From: Collinsella aerofaciens
GTDB lineage: Bacteria > Actinomycetota > Coriobacteriia > Coriobacteriales > Coriobacteriaceae
Assembly: GCA_021639365.1 (NCBI GenBank)
Contig: JAJXHK010000006.1
Span: 1-64,000, forward strand
Length of the DNA: 64,000 nt
Reading direction: 5' to 3'
The position numbers were made by a program, and so were the translations under genes. How positions within the stretch are numbered: position 1 is the first letter of the stretch; the number at the start of each line of letters is the position of its first letter. The notes below the pieces were generated by a model. The model had not been told where the DNA came from, did not search any database, and saw nothing but the letters and a program-made list of their open reading frames with translations. Positions 9,523 to 18,148 of this stretch are shown in pieces.

Positions 9523-11715
9523 TTATGAAGCGTCGGCGGCTATGTGCGCAAGCGCCTCAACGAGCTCCTGCGAACTCACTGGTTTACTCAGGTGCGCGTT
9601 CATGCCCGCCTCACGCGAAAGCCTGCGATCGTCGGCAAAGGCGTTGGCGCTCACGGTGATAATCGGCGTGGTCGCGGCATCCTCGCGATCGAGCGCTCGA
9701 ATCCGACGCGTGGCCTCAAGGCCATCGATACCGGGCATCATGATATCCATCAACACCACGTCGTACTCGTGCGGCGCGCTCGCGGCAAACATCTCGACGG
9801 CAGACTCACCATCCTTAGCATGCGTCACGACGGCACCGGCGCGGGCGAGCGTAAACTGTGCGATCTCGGCATTCAGGTCGTTATCCTCTACGAGCAAAAC
9901 GCGCAAGCCCTGGAGCGCATCGCCGTCGCCCGCATTCACGCGCACTGCCTGAGGAATCTCGGAGCACTTGCACTTCTCAAACGGCAGACGGATGGTAAAC
10001 GTCGTCCCCTGCCCCAAGATGCTCGAAAAGCTCATGGTTCCGCCCATAAGCTCGACCAACTGTTTGGCAATAGGCGCACCCAGGCCAGTTCCCGATGAAG
10101 CGCCTTCCACCTGCTGCTCCTCGCGACAAAACGGCTCGTAGAGGTGCTGTTGAAACTCCTCACTCATGCCAATACCGTTATCGGCAATCGTGTATTCATA
10201 GACAGGAACGCCATCCGCTGGCTCCACCTCGCGGCACGCCAGGCGAACATAACCGCCCCGGCGATTGTACTTGACGGCATTGCCGGCAATATTGAGCAAC
10301 AAGCGTTTGAGGTGCGTCACGCTCACCCGCGCATAGGGATGATTAAGCGTCTGCTGATCGCAGATAATTGTCACCAGGCGCTCCTCGGCCTGGCGCTCCA
10401 GAATATCGCGCACCTCGTGGTTGAGGGTCACCAAATTTGTGGGAACAAGCTCCAGGTCGACCTGCCCGCTCTCCAGGCGACTCATATCGAGCGCCTCATT
10501 CGCAAGGTCGAGCAGCAGTCCCGATGCCGTCCAGATCTTTGAACGACACTCGGTCTGCTTTTGCAGATCGTCCGCATTGGCATCGCCAACCTCAACCATA
10601 CCGCGGATGCCGTTGATGGGCGTGCGCAGATCGTGGCTCATGCGACGCAGGAACTCCGTCTTTGCCGAGTTGGCAGACGAGGCCTCACGCGCCGCCTTTG
10701 CCAGCTTGTCGCCATAGTCGCGCTCCTGCTGCAGCAAGTCCGTCAAACGTCGACGATCAGCGCGGCGACGCACCATCACAACAGTGGCTACAACACCGCT
10801 GTAGAGCACCAGCACGCCGGCAGAGACAGCCGCGACAACCTCAAAGTAGCGCTGCGCCGAGGCATAGGTGTACACGTAGAATTTTTGCGCTTTGCCGTAT
10901 GTGCCCAAATACCACTCGCCGTTGACGTTGACCAGTCGGACTTTGCCGGGCAGGCATCGATCCTTAATTTCGTCGACAATAATGGCGTCCGTCGCGGGCA
11001 GGTCGAACACGCCCAATACGGTGGGTTCGACGGCATTGGTCGCAACGACCTTGCCATCGTTTTCGATCACGATATTGCCGCTATCGATGGTTTCATAGCC
11101 TTCGAGCAGGCTCTGCAGTTTGAGTGTATTGCTTGCAACTGCCTTCGCGCTCTGATGCCTTACCGCGATAACGATACCCTCGCCATCCTGCCGAGTCACG
11201 CAACCGATGTCTGCAACCGAATCATCCGCAAGCGTAATACGATCGGTATAGGACTTAAGCGGATGGGTTGCCACCTCCAGCACGGGCGCTTCTTTGAGAT
11301 ACGTAGCAAGCGATTCGTAGCCCACGCCATCCGTCGAGGACTCGGACATCAAGTTGCCCGATGCGTCCGTCACGATCAGTGCGCTCACGTTGAACTGGTC
11401 AGCATATTGCTCCAGCGCGGCGTTATCCACCGATCCGTCGCGCTCCGTATCGCGCGCCACCTCTCCGGCGATCTCCATAACGCGAATCAGGTTTTTGGTC
11501 GTATAAGCGCTATTGAACGCATCGTAGGAAAGGCTCTGCGTCGCCACGTAATCGACAACGTCGGCAAAGCGCTGCTCGGCCTGGGCTGTCGTGTACCCGT
11601 AGCTCATCATGCCGGCGACAACCGAGAGCGCTATACCCACCAGGGCGGCAAGGAGCCATACCCAGGTCGAATGATTGCCCCGCTCCTGAGCGGTGTAGTC
11701 GGGCGCATCGATCAC
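9523..11715 (-). CDS. Hybrid sensor histidine kinase with extracellular Cache-like domain
   Basis: A 730-residue protein. An N-terminal membrane helix (WVWLLAALVGIALSVVAGMM) is followed by an extracytoplasmic domain of about 270 residues that looks like a double Cache/PAS-type sensor, a second helix (VSAGVLVLYSGVVATVVMV), HisKA with FLRRMSHDLRTPINGI, HATPase (NAVKYNRRGG, DNGIGM, GTGLGAPI) and a C-terminal receiver with DVVLMDIMMPGIDG. The cytoplasmic half is paralogous to the kinase at 6127-8931. Its start overlaps by four bases the gene for a solute-binding lipoprotein, which probably presents ligand to it. Confidence 0.88.
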   Translation of the reverse strand: MIDAPDYTAQERGNHSTWVWLLAALVGIALSVVAGMMSYGYTTAQAEQRFADVVDYVATQSLSYDAFNSAYTTKNLIRVMEIAGEVARDTERDGSVDNAALEQYADQFNVSALIVTDASGNLMSESSTDGVGYESLATYLKEAPVLEVATHPLKSYTDRITLADDSVADIGCVTRQDGEGIVIAVRHQSAKAVASNTLKLQSLLEGYETIDSGNIVIENDGKVVATNAVEPTVLGVFDLPATDAIIVDEIKDRCLPGKVRLVNVNGEWYLGTYGKAQKFYVYTYASAQRYFEVVAAVSAGVLVLYSGVVATVVMVRRRADRRRLTDLLQQERDYGDKLAKAAREASSANSAKTEFLRRMSHDLRTPINGIRGMVEVGDANADDLQKQTECRSKIWTASGLLLDLANEALDMSRLESGQVDLELVPTNLVTLNHEVRDILERQAEERLVTIICDQQTLNHPYARVSVTHLKRLLLNIAGNAVKYNRRGGYVRLACREVEPADGVPVYEYTIADNGIGMSEEFQQHLYEPFCREEQQVEGASSGTGLGAPIAKQLVELMGGTMSFSSILGQGTTFTIRLPFEKCKCSEIPQAVRVNAGDGDALQGLRVLLVEDNDLNAEIAQFTLARAGAVVTHAKDGESAVEMFAASAPHEYDVVLMDIMMPGIDGLEATRRIRALDREDAATTPIITVSANAFADDRRLSREAGMNAHLSKPVSSQELVEALAHIAADAS

Positions 11716-12581
11716 GACAGGCCCTCCATATTCAAAAATGGTGAGGGGTCATCAAAGTACTTTGACACCAGGCGTTCCATGGTGCCATCGGCAAGCATTT
11801 CTTGGTAGGCATGGGTGAGTTTAGCGTCGATACCGCGCGTGTCGTTGATATCGAAAGCGGTGCCCAAACCAACCTCCAACAGCGGCTCGTTCAGAATGCG
11901 ATACGTCACGCCATAGTCTTTTTCATAGGTGAGCAGCGAGGACTCATGTGCGGCGATAGCGTCGACCAGGCCCTCGACGAGCGCCGGGTTCAGGTATGAG
12001 CGGTCCGAGAAGCTGTAGAGCTCCTTGATTTGCAGAACCTTTTCATTGGTACGGTTGAGCAAAATGTCCTCGGGCTTGGTGGTGGACTGCACCCCCACGA
12101 CCCTGCCCTCAAGATCGGCGAGCGTGTAGATGTCGCTTTCGGGATTGACCGCGACCACCTGGCGGCTCGCAAGGTACGGACCGGCCCAGCGATACTCGCT
12201 TTCGCGACCCGTCATACTAAAGCTACCCATGACACAATCGAGCTCGCCGCTCGCCAGCAGCTCTTTCTTCTTTTCCCAGTCGATCAGCTGGTATTTTGGC
12301 TTGTAACCAATGCGGGCCAAAGCCTCGGTCAATATCTCGACATCCAGGCCAACGATATCGCCGTACTCATCGGTATACACAAACGGTGGATAGAGGTCGC
12401 TTCCGACGTTGAGCGTCTTAAGGTCGTCGTCTTTGACTTGCGAGGCGTCCAGTTCTTCTAATGCAGACGTCGAGGCTCCGTCATTCGACCCGGAACAGCC
12501 GGCTATCGCTACGACAAAGGCACACGCTACCGCAAGCGCACCAAACAACGATATGGCAACCGAGCGGCGAGGTCTTTTCAT
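11712..12581 (-). CDS. Solute-binding lipoprotein (SBP family 3) coupled to the kinase
   Basis: A 289-residue exported protein. The signal sequence ends in the lipobox VVAIAGCS, so it should be lipid-anchored outside the membrane. The SBP family 3 fold is seen in YPPFVYTDEYGDIVGLDVEI, IDWEKKKELLASGELDCVMG and GRVVGVQSTT; such proteins bind polar amino acids or related ligands. The ATG at 12581 is preceded by GGAG. No ABC permease or ATPase is present; the gene overlaps the histidine kinase gene (ATGA at 11712-11715), so it is best read as a sensor ligand-binding subunit and not as part of a transporter. Confidence 0.87.
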   Translation of the reverse strand: MKRPRRSVAISLFGALAVACAFVVAIAGCSGSNDGASTSALEELDASQVKDDDLKTLNVGSDLYPPFVYTDEYGDIVGLDVEILTEALARIGYKPKYQLIDWEKKKELLASGELDCVMGSFSMTGRESEYRWAGPYLASRQVVAVNPESDIYTLADLEGRVVGVQSTTKPEDILLNRTNEKVLQIKELYSFSDRSYLNPALVEGLVDAIAAHESSLLTYEKDYGVTYRILNEPLLEVGLGTAFDINDTRGIDAKLTHAYQEMLADGTMERLVSKYFDDPSPFLNMEGLS

Positions 12582-12674
12582 CGAGCTCCAGACGATCCTG
12601 CTTACAGACTGAAATGCTAGAAATAATAGCAAATGAAACCACTCGAGCGCCCAATGGTTACAGACGCTTTACCC

Positions 12675-12712
12675 TGCGGGGCCTTCTAGCCGACTTGGCA
12701 GAAGGCCCCGCA
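12675..12712 (-). terminator. Hairpin after the aminotransferase gene
   Basis: A 13-bp perfect stem (12675-12687 with 12700-12712, TGCGGGGCCTTCT) lies just after the stop at 12725. There is no good T-run, so it is a moderate call. Confidence 0.5.
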
Positions 12713-12724
12713 TGCAGCGCACAC

Positions 12725-13939
12725 TTACCGTGCGTTAAAAACGTAGCGGTCCAGGCGGTCGCACGCTTCCCTTACGCGCGAAAGGGGCAGTGCCAGATTC
12801 ACGCGAATGTGGCAGGGCCCGTGGAACGGGCGGCCGTCCTGATACCCCACGCCCACACGAGCGCCCTCGTCGAGCAGCCACTGAATATCGCGGCCATGCT
12901 CGCGGCACCACTCGGTGCAGTCCAGAAACACCATGTAGGTGCCCTGCGGACGCGAATAGGACACGCCCGCAAAATGCTTGTCCACGTAATTGCAGAAGTA
13001 GTCGATATTGCCGGCAAGCACCTGGTTGAGCTCGTCCACCCACTCGTAGCCTTGCGGCTGGTAGGCACCGATAAGCGCATGCATGGAGAGGACGTTCATC
13101 TCGTTGTAGTGAGTCTTGTTGGACACGGTGCACACGCGGTCGCGCAGCGTCTCGTTATAGATGATGTGGTAGCTGCCGACCAGGCCCGCCAGGTTGAACG
13201 TCTTGCTGGGCGCGTAGAGGGCAACCGTGCGCATGCGGGCATCCTCGCTCACCGACTGCGTCGGGATATGCTTGTGACCCGGCAGGATGATATCGGACCA
13301 AATCTCGTCCGAGATCACCACGCAATCGTGCTGGCGATAGATATCCATGGCGCGCTCGATCTCGTCGCGCTCCCATACGCGGCCGCAGGGATTGTGCGGC
13401 GAGCAGAACACCGCGGCATGGATGTGGTTTTGGGCGAGCTTGCGCTCCATGTCCTCAAAGTCCATACGCCACACGCCCTGGTCGTCGAGTTTAAGCGGGC
13501 TGTGGACAATGCGATAGCCCGCGGCCTCGATGGACTTGGTAAAGCCGATATAGGTGGGACTGTGGACCAGCACCGCATCGCCCGGCTGGACATATGCGCG
13601 CAACGTCGACACGACACCGCCCAGTACGCCGTTTTCGTAGCCGATATGCTCCGGTGCCAAGTCCTCAACGCCATTGCGACGGCTCTGCCATTCGATGATG
13701 CGGTCGAAGTACTCGGGACGCGGATTGAAATAGCCAAACATGGGGTGCTGGGCGCGCTGAATGATGTACTCCTGGACCGTGGGCACCGTGGCAAAGTTCA
13801 TGTCCGCCACCCACATGGGAATGCGGTCGAAGCCCTCGTCGGGTGCGTTCGGAGCCATGCCGGGAATCTCGTCCCAGGAGTCAACGGCGATGGCGTCCAT
13901 GCCGTGGCGGTCGATAAGCGAAGTAAAGTCGTATTTCAT
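12725..13939 (-). CDS. MalY/PatB-type PLP-dependent aminotransferase (C-S beta-lyase)
   Basis: A 404-residue fold-type I PLP enzyme. The N-terminus IPMWVADMNFATVPTVQEYI is diagnostic of the MalY/PatB family, SPHNPCGRVW supplies the conserved Asn-Pro loop, and APSKTFNLAGL carries the PLP-binding lysine. Family members cleave cystathionine or cysteine conjugates to thiol, pyruvate and ammonia. It is probably monocistronic; TrmO is read from the same strand 112 bp upstream. Full length for the family. Confidence 0.9.
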   Translation of the reverse strand: MKYDFTSLIDRHGMDAIAVDSWDEIPGMAPNAPDEGFDRIPMWVADMNFATVPTVQEYIIQRAQHPMFGYFNPRPEYFDRIIEWQSRRNGVEDLAPEHIGYENGVLGGVVSTLRAYVQPGDAVLVHSPTYIGFTKSIEAAGYRIVHSPLKLDDQGVWRMDFEDMERKLAQNHIHAAVFCSPHNPCGRVWERDEIERAMDIYRQHDCVVISDEIWSDIILPGHKHIPTQSVSEDARMRTVALYAPSKTFNLAGLVGSYHIIYNETLRDRVCTVSNKTHYNEMNVLSMHALIGAYQPQGYEWVDELNQVLAGNIDYFCNYVDKHFAGVSYSRPQGTYMVFLDCTEWCREHGRDIQWLLDEGARVGVGYQDGRPFHGPCHIRVNLALPLSRVREACDRLDRYVFNAR

Positions 13940-14051
13940 GCTGAGCTCCCATGCAAAGCGGATTGTTTTGGTAGGCGTTATTGTCCACCAGCATGGGCGG
14001 TTTTGGCATGGGGTTTGGCTCTTAATTTGACGGGTGCGGACGAATGGCTGG

Positions 14052-14789
14052 TTAGTCTCGCGCGTCGGTGATGGCGACCACCGTTAGCCTGGTTCCGTCA
14101 ACGGTAAAAGACACGTCGAGTCCGGCGTATGCCAAGTGATAAACGCGGTTTGGCTCGTGCTTGCTGCCTGCGCGGCGCGGATCTTGGCGAAGGACCTCGA
14201 CCAGGCCGGGGAGCTTTGCGGGCGGGACCATGTCCTGCAGCGTTTGCGGGAGCTCGACATCGAGCTTTTGCCACGGCGCATCCTCAATCCAGCCACCAGT
14301 CGCATCCGGGTGACAGTCTGCAAACGGAATGTAGGGCTTGATGTCATAGATGGGCGTGCCGTCGCGCAGATCGGCCCCCAGCACATGGATGATGGGGCCA
14401 TCGTCGGTAAGCTCGACGCGGTCGAGCTTGACGCAGGTGAGCCCGATGGGATTAGGGCGAAACGGACTGCGCGTGGCAAAGACGCCCACACGCTCGGCTC
14501 CGCCCAGACGCGGCGGACGCACGGTTTTCGACCACTTGGCATTAGTTCCGGACCTGTCCTGCGACTTGGCATCGGCAGCTATGTCCTTAGCCGTGCCGCC
14601 GGGCGTGCCGTTTTCAAAACGCCACAGCAGCCATAGGTGAGAGAAGGAGTCCAGGCCCTCAACCGCTGCATTGGAGGCAAATTCCGGCTCAAATACGATA
14701 CGTCCCTGCAGATGAGGCGCCAAAAAACTGTTGCGCGGAATGCCGAACTTCTGCGGCAGGTCGGTATGTATGTGTGCAATAGGTTCCAT
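14052..14789 (-). CDS. trmO: tRNA (N6-threonylcarbamoyladenosine37-N6)-methyltransferase TrmO
   Basis: A 245-residue TsaA/TrmO-like protein. It starts MEPIAHIHTDLPQKFGIPR and has the family motifs DSFSHLWLLWRF and ATRSPFRPNPIGLT, followed by YDIKPYIPFADC. TrmO uses SAM to methylate the N6 of t6A37 in tRNA-Thr. The length matches the long form with the C-terminal domain. An alternative in-frame start (MTG) lies three codons upstream at 14798; neither has a strong ribosome binding site. Confidence 0.88.
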   Translation of the reverse strand: MEPIAHIHTDLPQKFGIPRNSFLAPHLQGRIVFEPEFASNAAVEGLDSFSHLWLLWRFENGTPGGTAKDIAADAKSQDRSGTNAKWSKTVRPPRLGGAERVGVFATRSPFRPNPIGLTCVKLDRVELTDDGPIIHVLGADLRDGTPIYDIKPYIPFADCHPDATGGWIEDAPWQKLDVELPQTLQDMVPPAKLPGLVEVLRQDPRRAGSKHEPNRVYHLAYAGLDVSFTVDGTRLTVVAITDARD

Positions 14790-14870
14790 GCCGGTCATTG
14801 TACGGCATGGGGGCGTGGGGTGTTGCACGCAATTCTTTATCGCGGTCCCTGTCGTGCAACCAACAGTTGC

Positions 14871-14899
14871 TTGGAAGGGCACCAGCCGCCGCGTATGCT
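14871..14899 (+). promoter_or_regulatory. Putative sigma-70 promoter for the XRE-TipAS gene
   Basis: TTGGAA (14871-14876), a 17-bp spacer and TATGCT (14894-14899) lie 30 bp before the start codon at 14930. The same two hexamers with the same spacing precede the topoisomerase operon at 40029-40057. Confidence 0.5.
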
Positions 14900-14929
14900 T
14901 AAGCCATCAACCAGCAGAAAGGAGCCGTT

Positions 14930-15757
14930 ATGGCCTTCGCAGAAAAGCTCATTGCTGTCCGTCGCGCCCACCACCTCACCCAAGAGCAACTTGCCGCCAA
15001 GCTCTTCGTCACACGCCAAGCCGTCAGCCGTTGGGAACGCGGCGAAGTCACCCCTGGCATCGACATGATGAAGCTCATCGCCGCCGTGACCGGCGAGCCT
15101 CTGCCCCACCTGCTCGAAATGCCCGAGCACTATTGTCAGAGCTGCGGCATGATACTCACGCCCGACGACTGCGGCACCGATGCTCACGGCGCCACGACCG
15201 ATCATTACTGCAAGTGGTGCTACGACCACGGCAAGTACACCTATGACATCACCATGGAGGCAATGATCGAGGATTGTGCCCCGCGGCTGGCACAAAACAC
15301 CGGTATGTCGCTTGACGAAGCCGTCTCGCTCATGGGCGCCGTGCTGCCGCAACTGGAGCGCTGGCGCACCGTGCAGGAAAACGAGGAGCGCTACGGTGCC
15401 GAGGCGCGGGCGCGCTATGGCGACGAGGCGATCGATGCAGTAAACGAGGCACTGCTGGGCATGGACCCCGAGACATGGAACGACATGAAGGAACTTGAAC
15501 GCGCTGTTCTGGGTCAGCTCTCGATCGCCATGGGCGATGGCGAACCGGAAGGCAGCGAGGCTCGCAAGCTTGTCGCAATGCACCGTCGATGGATTGGCCT
15601 TAACTGGGGGCACGAACCCCAAGAGGAGGCGTATCTGGGGCTCGCCCACGGCTATCTTGCCGACCAGCGCTTTGTTGACTACTACGACAAGCCCTGCGGC
15701 ACCGGAGCCACGGCGTTTCTGGTTCAGGCAATCGAGTCATCGCTGACTCGCGCATAG
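14930..15757 (+). CDS. XRE-family regulator with zinc ribbon and TipAS-like domain
   Basis: A 275-residue three-part protein. Residues 1-60 are a Cro/C1-type helix-turn-helix (LTQEQLAAKLFVTRQAVSRW). Residues 68-105 are a four-cysteine zinc ribbon (YCQSCGMIL and HYCKWCYDHGKYTYD). Residues 145-275 resemble the TipAS antibiotic-recognition domain (EERYGAEARARYGDEAID, then an HRRWIGLNW helix and the FVDYYD end). TipAS domains bind drugs or stress ligands and usually follow a MerR DNA-binding domain, so an XRE head is less common. AAAGGAGC precedes the ATG. It may regulate itself and the glutaredoxin gene 52 bp downstream. Confidence 0.82.
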   Translation: MAFAEKLIAVRRAHHLTQEQLAAKLFVTRQAVSRWERGEVTPGIDMMKLIAAVTGEPLPHLLEMPEHYCQSCGMILTPDDCGTDAHGATTDHYCKWCYDHGKYTYDITMEAMIEDCAPRLAQNTGMSLDEAVSLMGAVLPQLERWRTVQENEERYGAEARARYGDEAIDAVNEALLGMDPETWNDMKELERAVLGQLSIAMGDGEPEGSEARKLVAMHRRWIGLNWGHEPQEEAYLGLAHGYLADQRFVDYYDKPCGTGATAFLVQAIESSLTRA

Positions 15758-15809
15758 ACCGCGGCGGCATTGGGTATCTCAATCGAAACCTCAACCGATT
15801 GGAGACACC

Positions 15810-16055
15810 ATGGCTACTGATCACGAACTCGTGCTCTACGTTATGACTGGCTGCCCGTATTGTATAAAGGTCAAGCGCTTTTTGGCCGATAACGGCGTGA
15901 CCATTCCCGAACGCAATATCTCGACTGACCCTGATGCCGAGCAGACGCTCATCGCCGTCGGCGGAAAACGCCAGGTTCCCTGCCTGTTCATCGACGGCAA
16001 GCCGCTCTACGAATCGAGTGACATCATCGCGTGGATACAGAAGAACCTGCTCTAG
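15810..16055 (+). CDS. Glutaredoxin-like protein
   Basis: An 81-residue single-domain thioredoxin-fold protein. The redox site is TGCPYCIKVKRF and the cis-proline region is GKRQVPCLFIDGKPLYES, as in glutaredoxins. It should reduce disulfides or glutathione-like mixed disulfides in the cytoplasm; the electron donor is unknown because glutathione is often absent in such bacteria. It begins 52 bp after the XRE-TipAS gene. The stop codon is immediately followed by REP-like repeats. Confidence 0.88.
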   Translation: MATDHELVLYVMTGCPYCIKVKRFLADNGVTIPERNISTDPDAEQTLIAVGGKRQVPCLFIDGKPLYESSDIIAWIQKNLL

Positions 16056-16057
16056 CA

Positions 16058-16138
16058 CTCATTGGGGACGCACTTAAATGAGTAGTTTCACTCATTGGGG
16101 ACGTACTTAAATGAGTAGTCGTTAAAGAACGTCCCCAA
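16058..16138. repeat. REP-like elements, family 1, tandem degenerate pair
   Basis: Two copies of the half-element ACTCATTGGGGACG..CTTAAATGAGTAGT lie at about 16058-16086 and 16090-16119, followed by one opposite arm (AAGAACGTCCCCAAAT, 16124-16139). They begin three bases after the glutaredoxin stop. Arms differ from the intact copies at 5968 and 22900 (GCACTT or GTACTT in place of GTTCTT), which suggests decay. Confidence 0.75.
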
Positions 16139-16142
16139 ATAA

Positions 16143-16274
16143 CTAGCCCTGCCGAACCCAAACATGTACGTCAGCATCCAAAGTCGACATTTTTCGACAC
16201 CTTTGGATGCTGGCGTACAGCTTTTTGCGCGGGTCCCTCACAACCACTCATTGGGGACGTACTTAAATGAGTAG
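16143..16274. repeat. Composite direct repeat, copy 1 (long hairpin plus REP half)
   Basis: A 132-bp block begins CTAGCCC and ends GAGTAG. It contains a ~53-bp near-perfect hairpin (about 16167-16218, GTACGTCAGCATCCAAAG arm), the linker AGCTTTTTGCGCGGGTCCC, and a family-1 REP half. A nearly identical block lies at 18412-18545, so the two flank the three genes between them in direct orientation. A truncated copy is found at 22871-22894. Confidence 0.85.
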
Positions 16275-16529
16275 GTAGGAATTCAGTTTCTCATATTTAT
16301 AGAACATACGTTTGCTTATATGCTATACTCGCCTCAAGGCATGAGACTGGTCGAGAGATCCCGCGGAGGTCCCCAATGACACGCTGGAGCGAGCTCGGTA
16401 AGTAAGATCGGTGGTTACTGCACTCGTCCATCTCAGACAGGTTGCGCTCCTGTTCGCCGTCGCCATCAAAGAACGGCACTCACAACCAAACGTTTCCGTT
16501 ATCCGTGAGTCACACAGGAGTGCATCGTT
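16275..16529 (+). promoter_or_regulatory. AT-rich leader region with extended -10 promoter and a 9-codon reading frame
   Basis: After the repeat the DNA becomes AT-rich. TGCTATACT at 16321-16329 is an extended -10 box with no clear -35. At 16375-16404 a tiny reading frame (MTRWSELGK, stop) follows GGAGG at 16365-16369 with good spacing; it could be a leader peptide or the remnant of a gene start. The gene at 16530 has its own ribosome binding site CACAGGAG. No other gene is seen. Confidence 0.35.
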
Positions 16530-17816
16530 ATGGCTAAAAAGATTCCAACCCTTTCACCCGACATTATTTCAAACACCTGCTCAGATATCAGCAGGATTGT
16601 CGAGGCCAAACACCTCGGCCAGAAAGGTATCAACCATGAGACCTCCTCGGAAGGGGCTCTGCTCATCGGGCGCCGTCTCGAGCAAGAGATTGCCGGATAC
16701 CCCATCTCCAATCTCAATGGCTTACTCTCGCCCATCGCTTGCCACCTCAAGCAGCACTTTAGCCCAAGCCTAGGCCCGACTTATCTCAAGCGTTGCATAA
16801 AGCTCGCACGAATTGTTCCGGAAGACATGGGTTTTCGACCGGAGCTTGATCTGGAACACTATCAGTCGCTCGCTCACATCGCCGACAAAGATCTGCGCTT
16901 AGATCTGATGAACGTTGCCGCGGATAACCATTGGAGCGCATTGCGCATCGATCGTCATGTCCGCTATCGAAGTCCGCAGGACACTTTGGATGCTTGGGAG
17001 CGCCGTGTGCTTGAATCAAATCAAGAAGTACGGCGCTTCGCCCGCGCCTACACAGATGCCTGTGGAATCATTTCACTCGATGAACTTATTGAGCTCTACA
17101 ACTCCTGTGCCCCCAATCCAGTCTCGAGATTTGAGATAAATGAGACTATTTGGCAAATCAGGAACGAATCGGGACAAATCGACAATCCCTGCATTATATC
17201 CAGAGATAGAAAACTCTATCTCATAGCGCCAGAGCTCGATGACGCTGTTGATGAAGCCCCTTATTACTATGATGACTACGGATACTCCTATCGAAAATAT
17301 GAACGGCACAGCGAATACACCGGTGAGATGCGCGCGCTGCGCGAACGGCGCGTTGGCATCAGAGTAGCAGCCATCTTCGCCGGTCACGAACGTCTTCCAA
17401 TCAGAAGGCTCAGCTATGACGAAGTCATCTGCGGGCATATAAAGTGCAGTCGATCTGTCGAACGACTCAAGCAGTACGTCCTGAGAGACCCTGAGCTCAA
17501 GGCATCTGATTTCCATGCAAGAGAAGATGAGTTCGATTTCATCATGACAAAGCTTTTGCGTTCCGTTGGACTCAACGGTATGCCGACAGCCCAGCAAATT
17601 GCCGAAGACGCAGCTTTCTTATTGATTGTCGTACGACCCGAGCTTTATGAACGCAATAAAACAGCCGAGGTCTCCAAGCTCCTCTCGATAATCTATGAAG
17701 ACGCTCCCCTCTGGGAGTTCAACGGACGTTCGCATACCGAGCTAAAAAGCGAAGGAGTGGTGGAGTCTCCGATGTCGGCTTTACATCGAGAAGTCCCATC
17801 AAAACAGGCCGCTTAA
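16530..17816 (+). CDS. Unrecognised protein with a YhcG/DUF1016-like N-terminal helical region
   Basis: A 428-residue soluble, charged protein. Residues about 80-150 (LDLEHYQSLAHI, then DLRLDLMNVAADNHWSALRI) resemble the helical N-terminal DNA-binding region of YhcG/DUF1016 nucleases, where a HYxxLL..R..Y...A....WS pattern recurs; this is weak similarity. The middle has a Tyr-rich acidic stretch (about residues 245-265) and no nuclease motif was recognised in the C-terminal half. ATG at 16530 is preceded by CACAGGAG. Its base composition is less GC-rich than its neighbours and it lies within the repeat-bounded island with a toxin-antitoxin pair, pointing to acquired DNA. Confidence 0.6.
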   Translation: MAKKIPTLSPDIISNTCSDISRIVEAKHLGQKGINHETSSEGALLIGRRLEQEIAGYPISNLNGLLSPIACHLKQHFSPSLGPTYLKRCIKLARIVPEDMGFRPELDLEHYQSLAHIADKDLRLDLMNVAADNHWSALRIDRHVRYRSPQDTLDAWERRVLESNQEVRRFARAYTDACGIISLDELIELYNSCAPNPVSRFEINETIWQIRNESGQIDNPCIISRDRKLYLIAPELDDAVDEAPYYYDDYGYSYRKYERHSEYTGEMRALRERRVGIRVAAIFAGHERLPIRRLSYDEVICGHIKCSRSVERLKQYVLRDPELKASDFHAREDEFDFIMTKLLRSVGLNGMPTAQQIAEDAAFLLIVVRPELYERNKTAEVSKLLSIIYEDAPLWEFNGRSHTELKSEGVVESPMSALHREVPSKQAA

Positions 17817-17829
17817 CCCTATTAACTGC

Positions 17830-17858
17830 TTGCATTTTTGTCTACAAAACTGTATACA
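17830..17858 (+). promoter_or_regulatory. Putative promoter/operator of the toxin-antitoxin pair
   Basis: TTGCAT (17830-17835) and TATACA (17853-17858) are 17 bp apart. Two related palindromic octamers, TGTCTACA (17840-17847 region) and TGTATACA (17851-17858), lie between and over the -10, a likely binding site for the RHH antitoxin. Confidence 0.45.
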
Positions 17859-17873
17859 AAAAGAGAGGCCCTT

Positions 17874-18140
17874 ATGGAGCTCATCGCAATCCACCCCCAT
17901 GCCCTCAAGCACGGGCTGACGGAGACGGATATTACATGCGCCTGGAACTCCGCTTTCGCATGGTTCAGGCGTGATCTTGAAAATGGAGGTATCGATTACG
18001 TTCTCGTTGGACTTGATGGAAGAAGCCGTCTCATGGAACTCATCGCTCGATATTGCCCCGATCGAGATGGCTACATCATTTACCACGCCCTTGTCCCTCC
18101 TACACGCAAGGTGCTCAGAGAAATCGGGATCGATCGATAG
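17874..18140 (+). CDS. Putative BrnT-like type II toxin
   Basis: An 88-residue protein. The pattern HPHALKHGLTETDI, then VLVGLDGRSRLMELIAR and IIYHALVPPTRKVLREIG, matches small BrnT/RelE-fold toxins of actinobacteria, where a KHG helix is followed by a beta-sheet with G-x-D/S-x-x-G-R-x-x-E and a final HA-R segment. Such toxins are ribonucleases neutralised by a partner antitoxin. The ATG at 17874 is chosen over TTG at 17838 because AGAGAGG is well placed and the earlier codons overlap the promoter. The antitoxin gene follows after eight bases. Confidence 0.65.
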   Translation: MELIAIHPHALKHGLTETDITCAWNSAFAWFRRDLENGGIDYVLVGLDGRSRLMELIARYCPDRDGYIIYHALVPPTRKVLREIGIDR

Positions 18141-18148
18141 GAGGCGCT

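Noticed and set aside
10561..11808. A 415-codon plus frame over the hybrid kinase at 9523-11715.
   Set aside because: Antisense to clear histidine kinase and SBP genes; composition not protein-like.
12461..14071. A 536-codon plus frame over the aminotransferase gene.
   Set aside because: Antisense to a well-conserved PatB-type gene.
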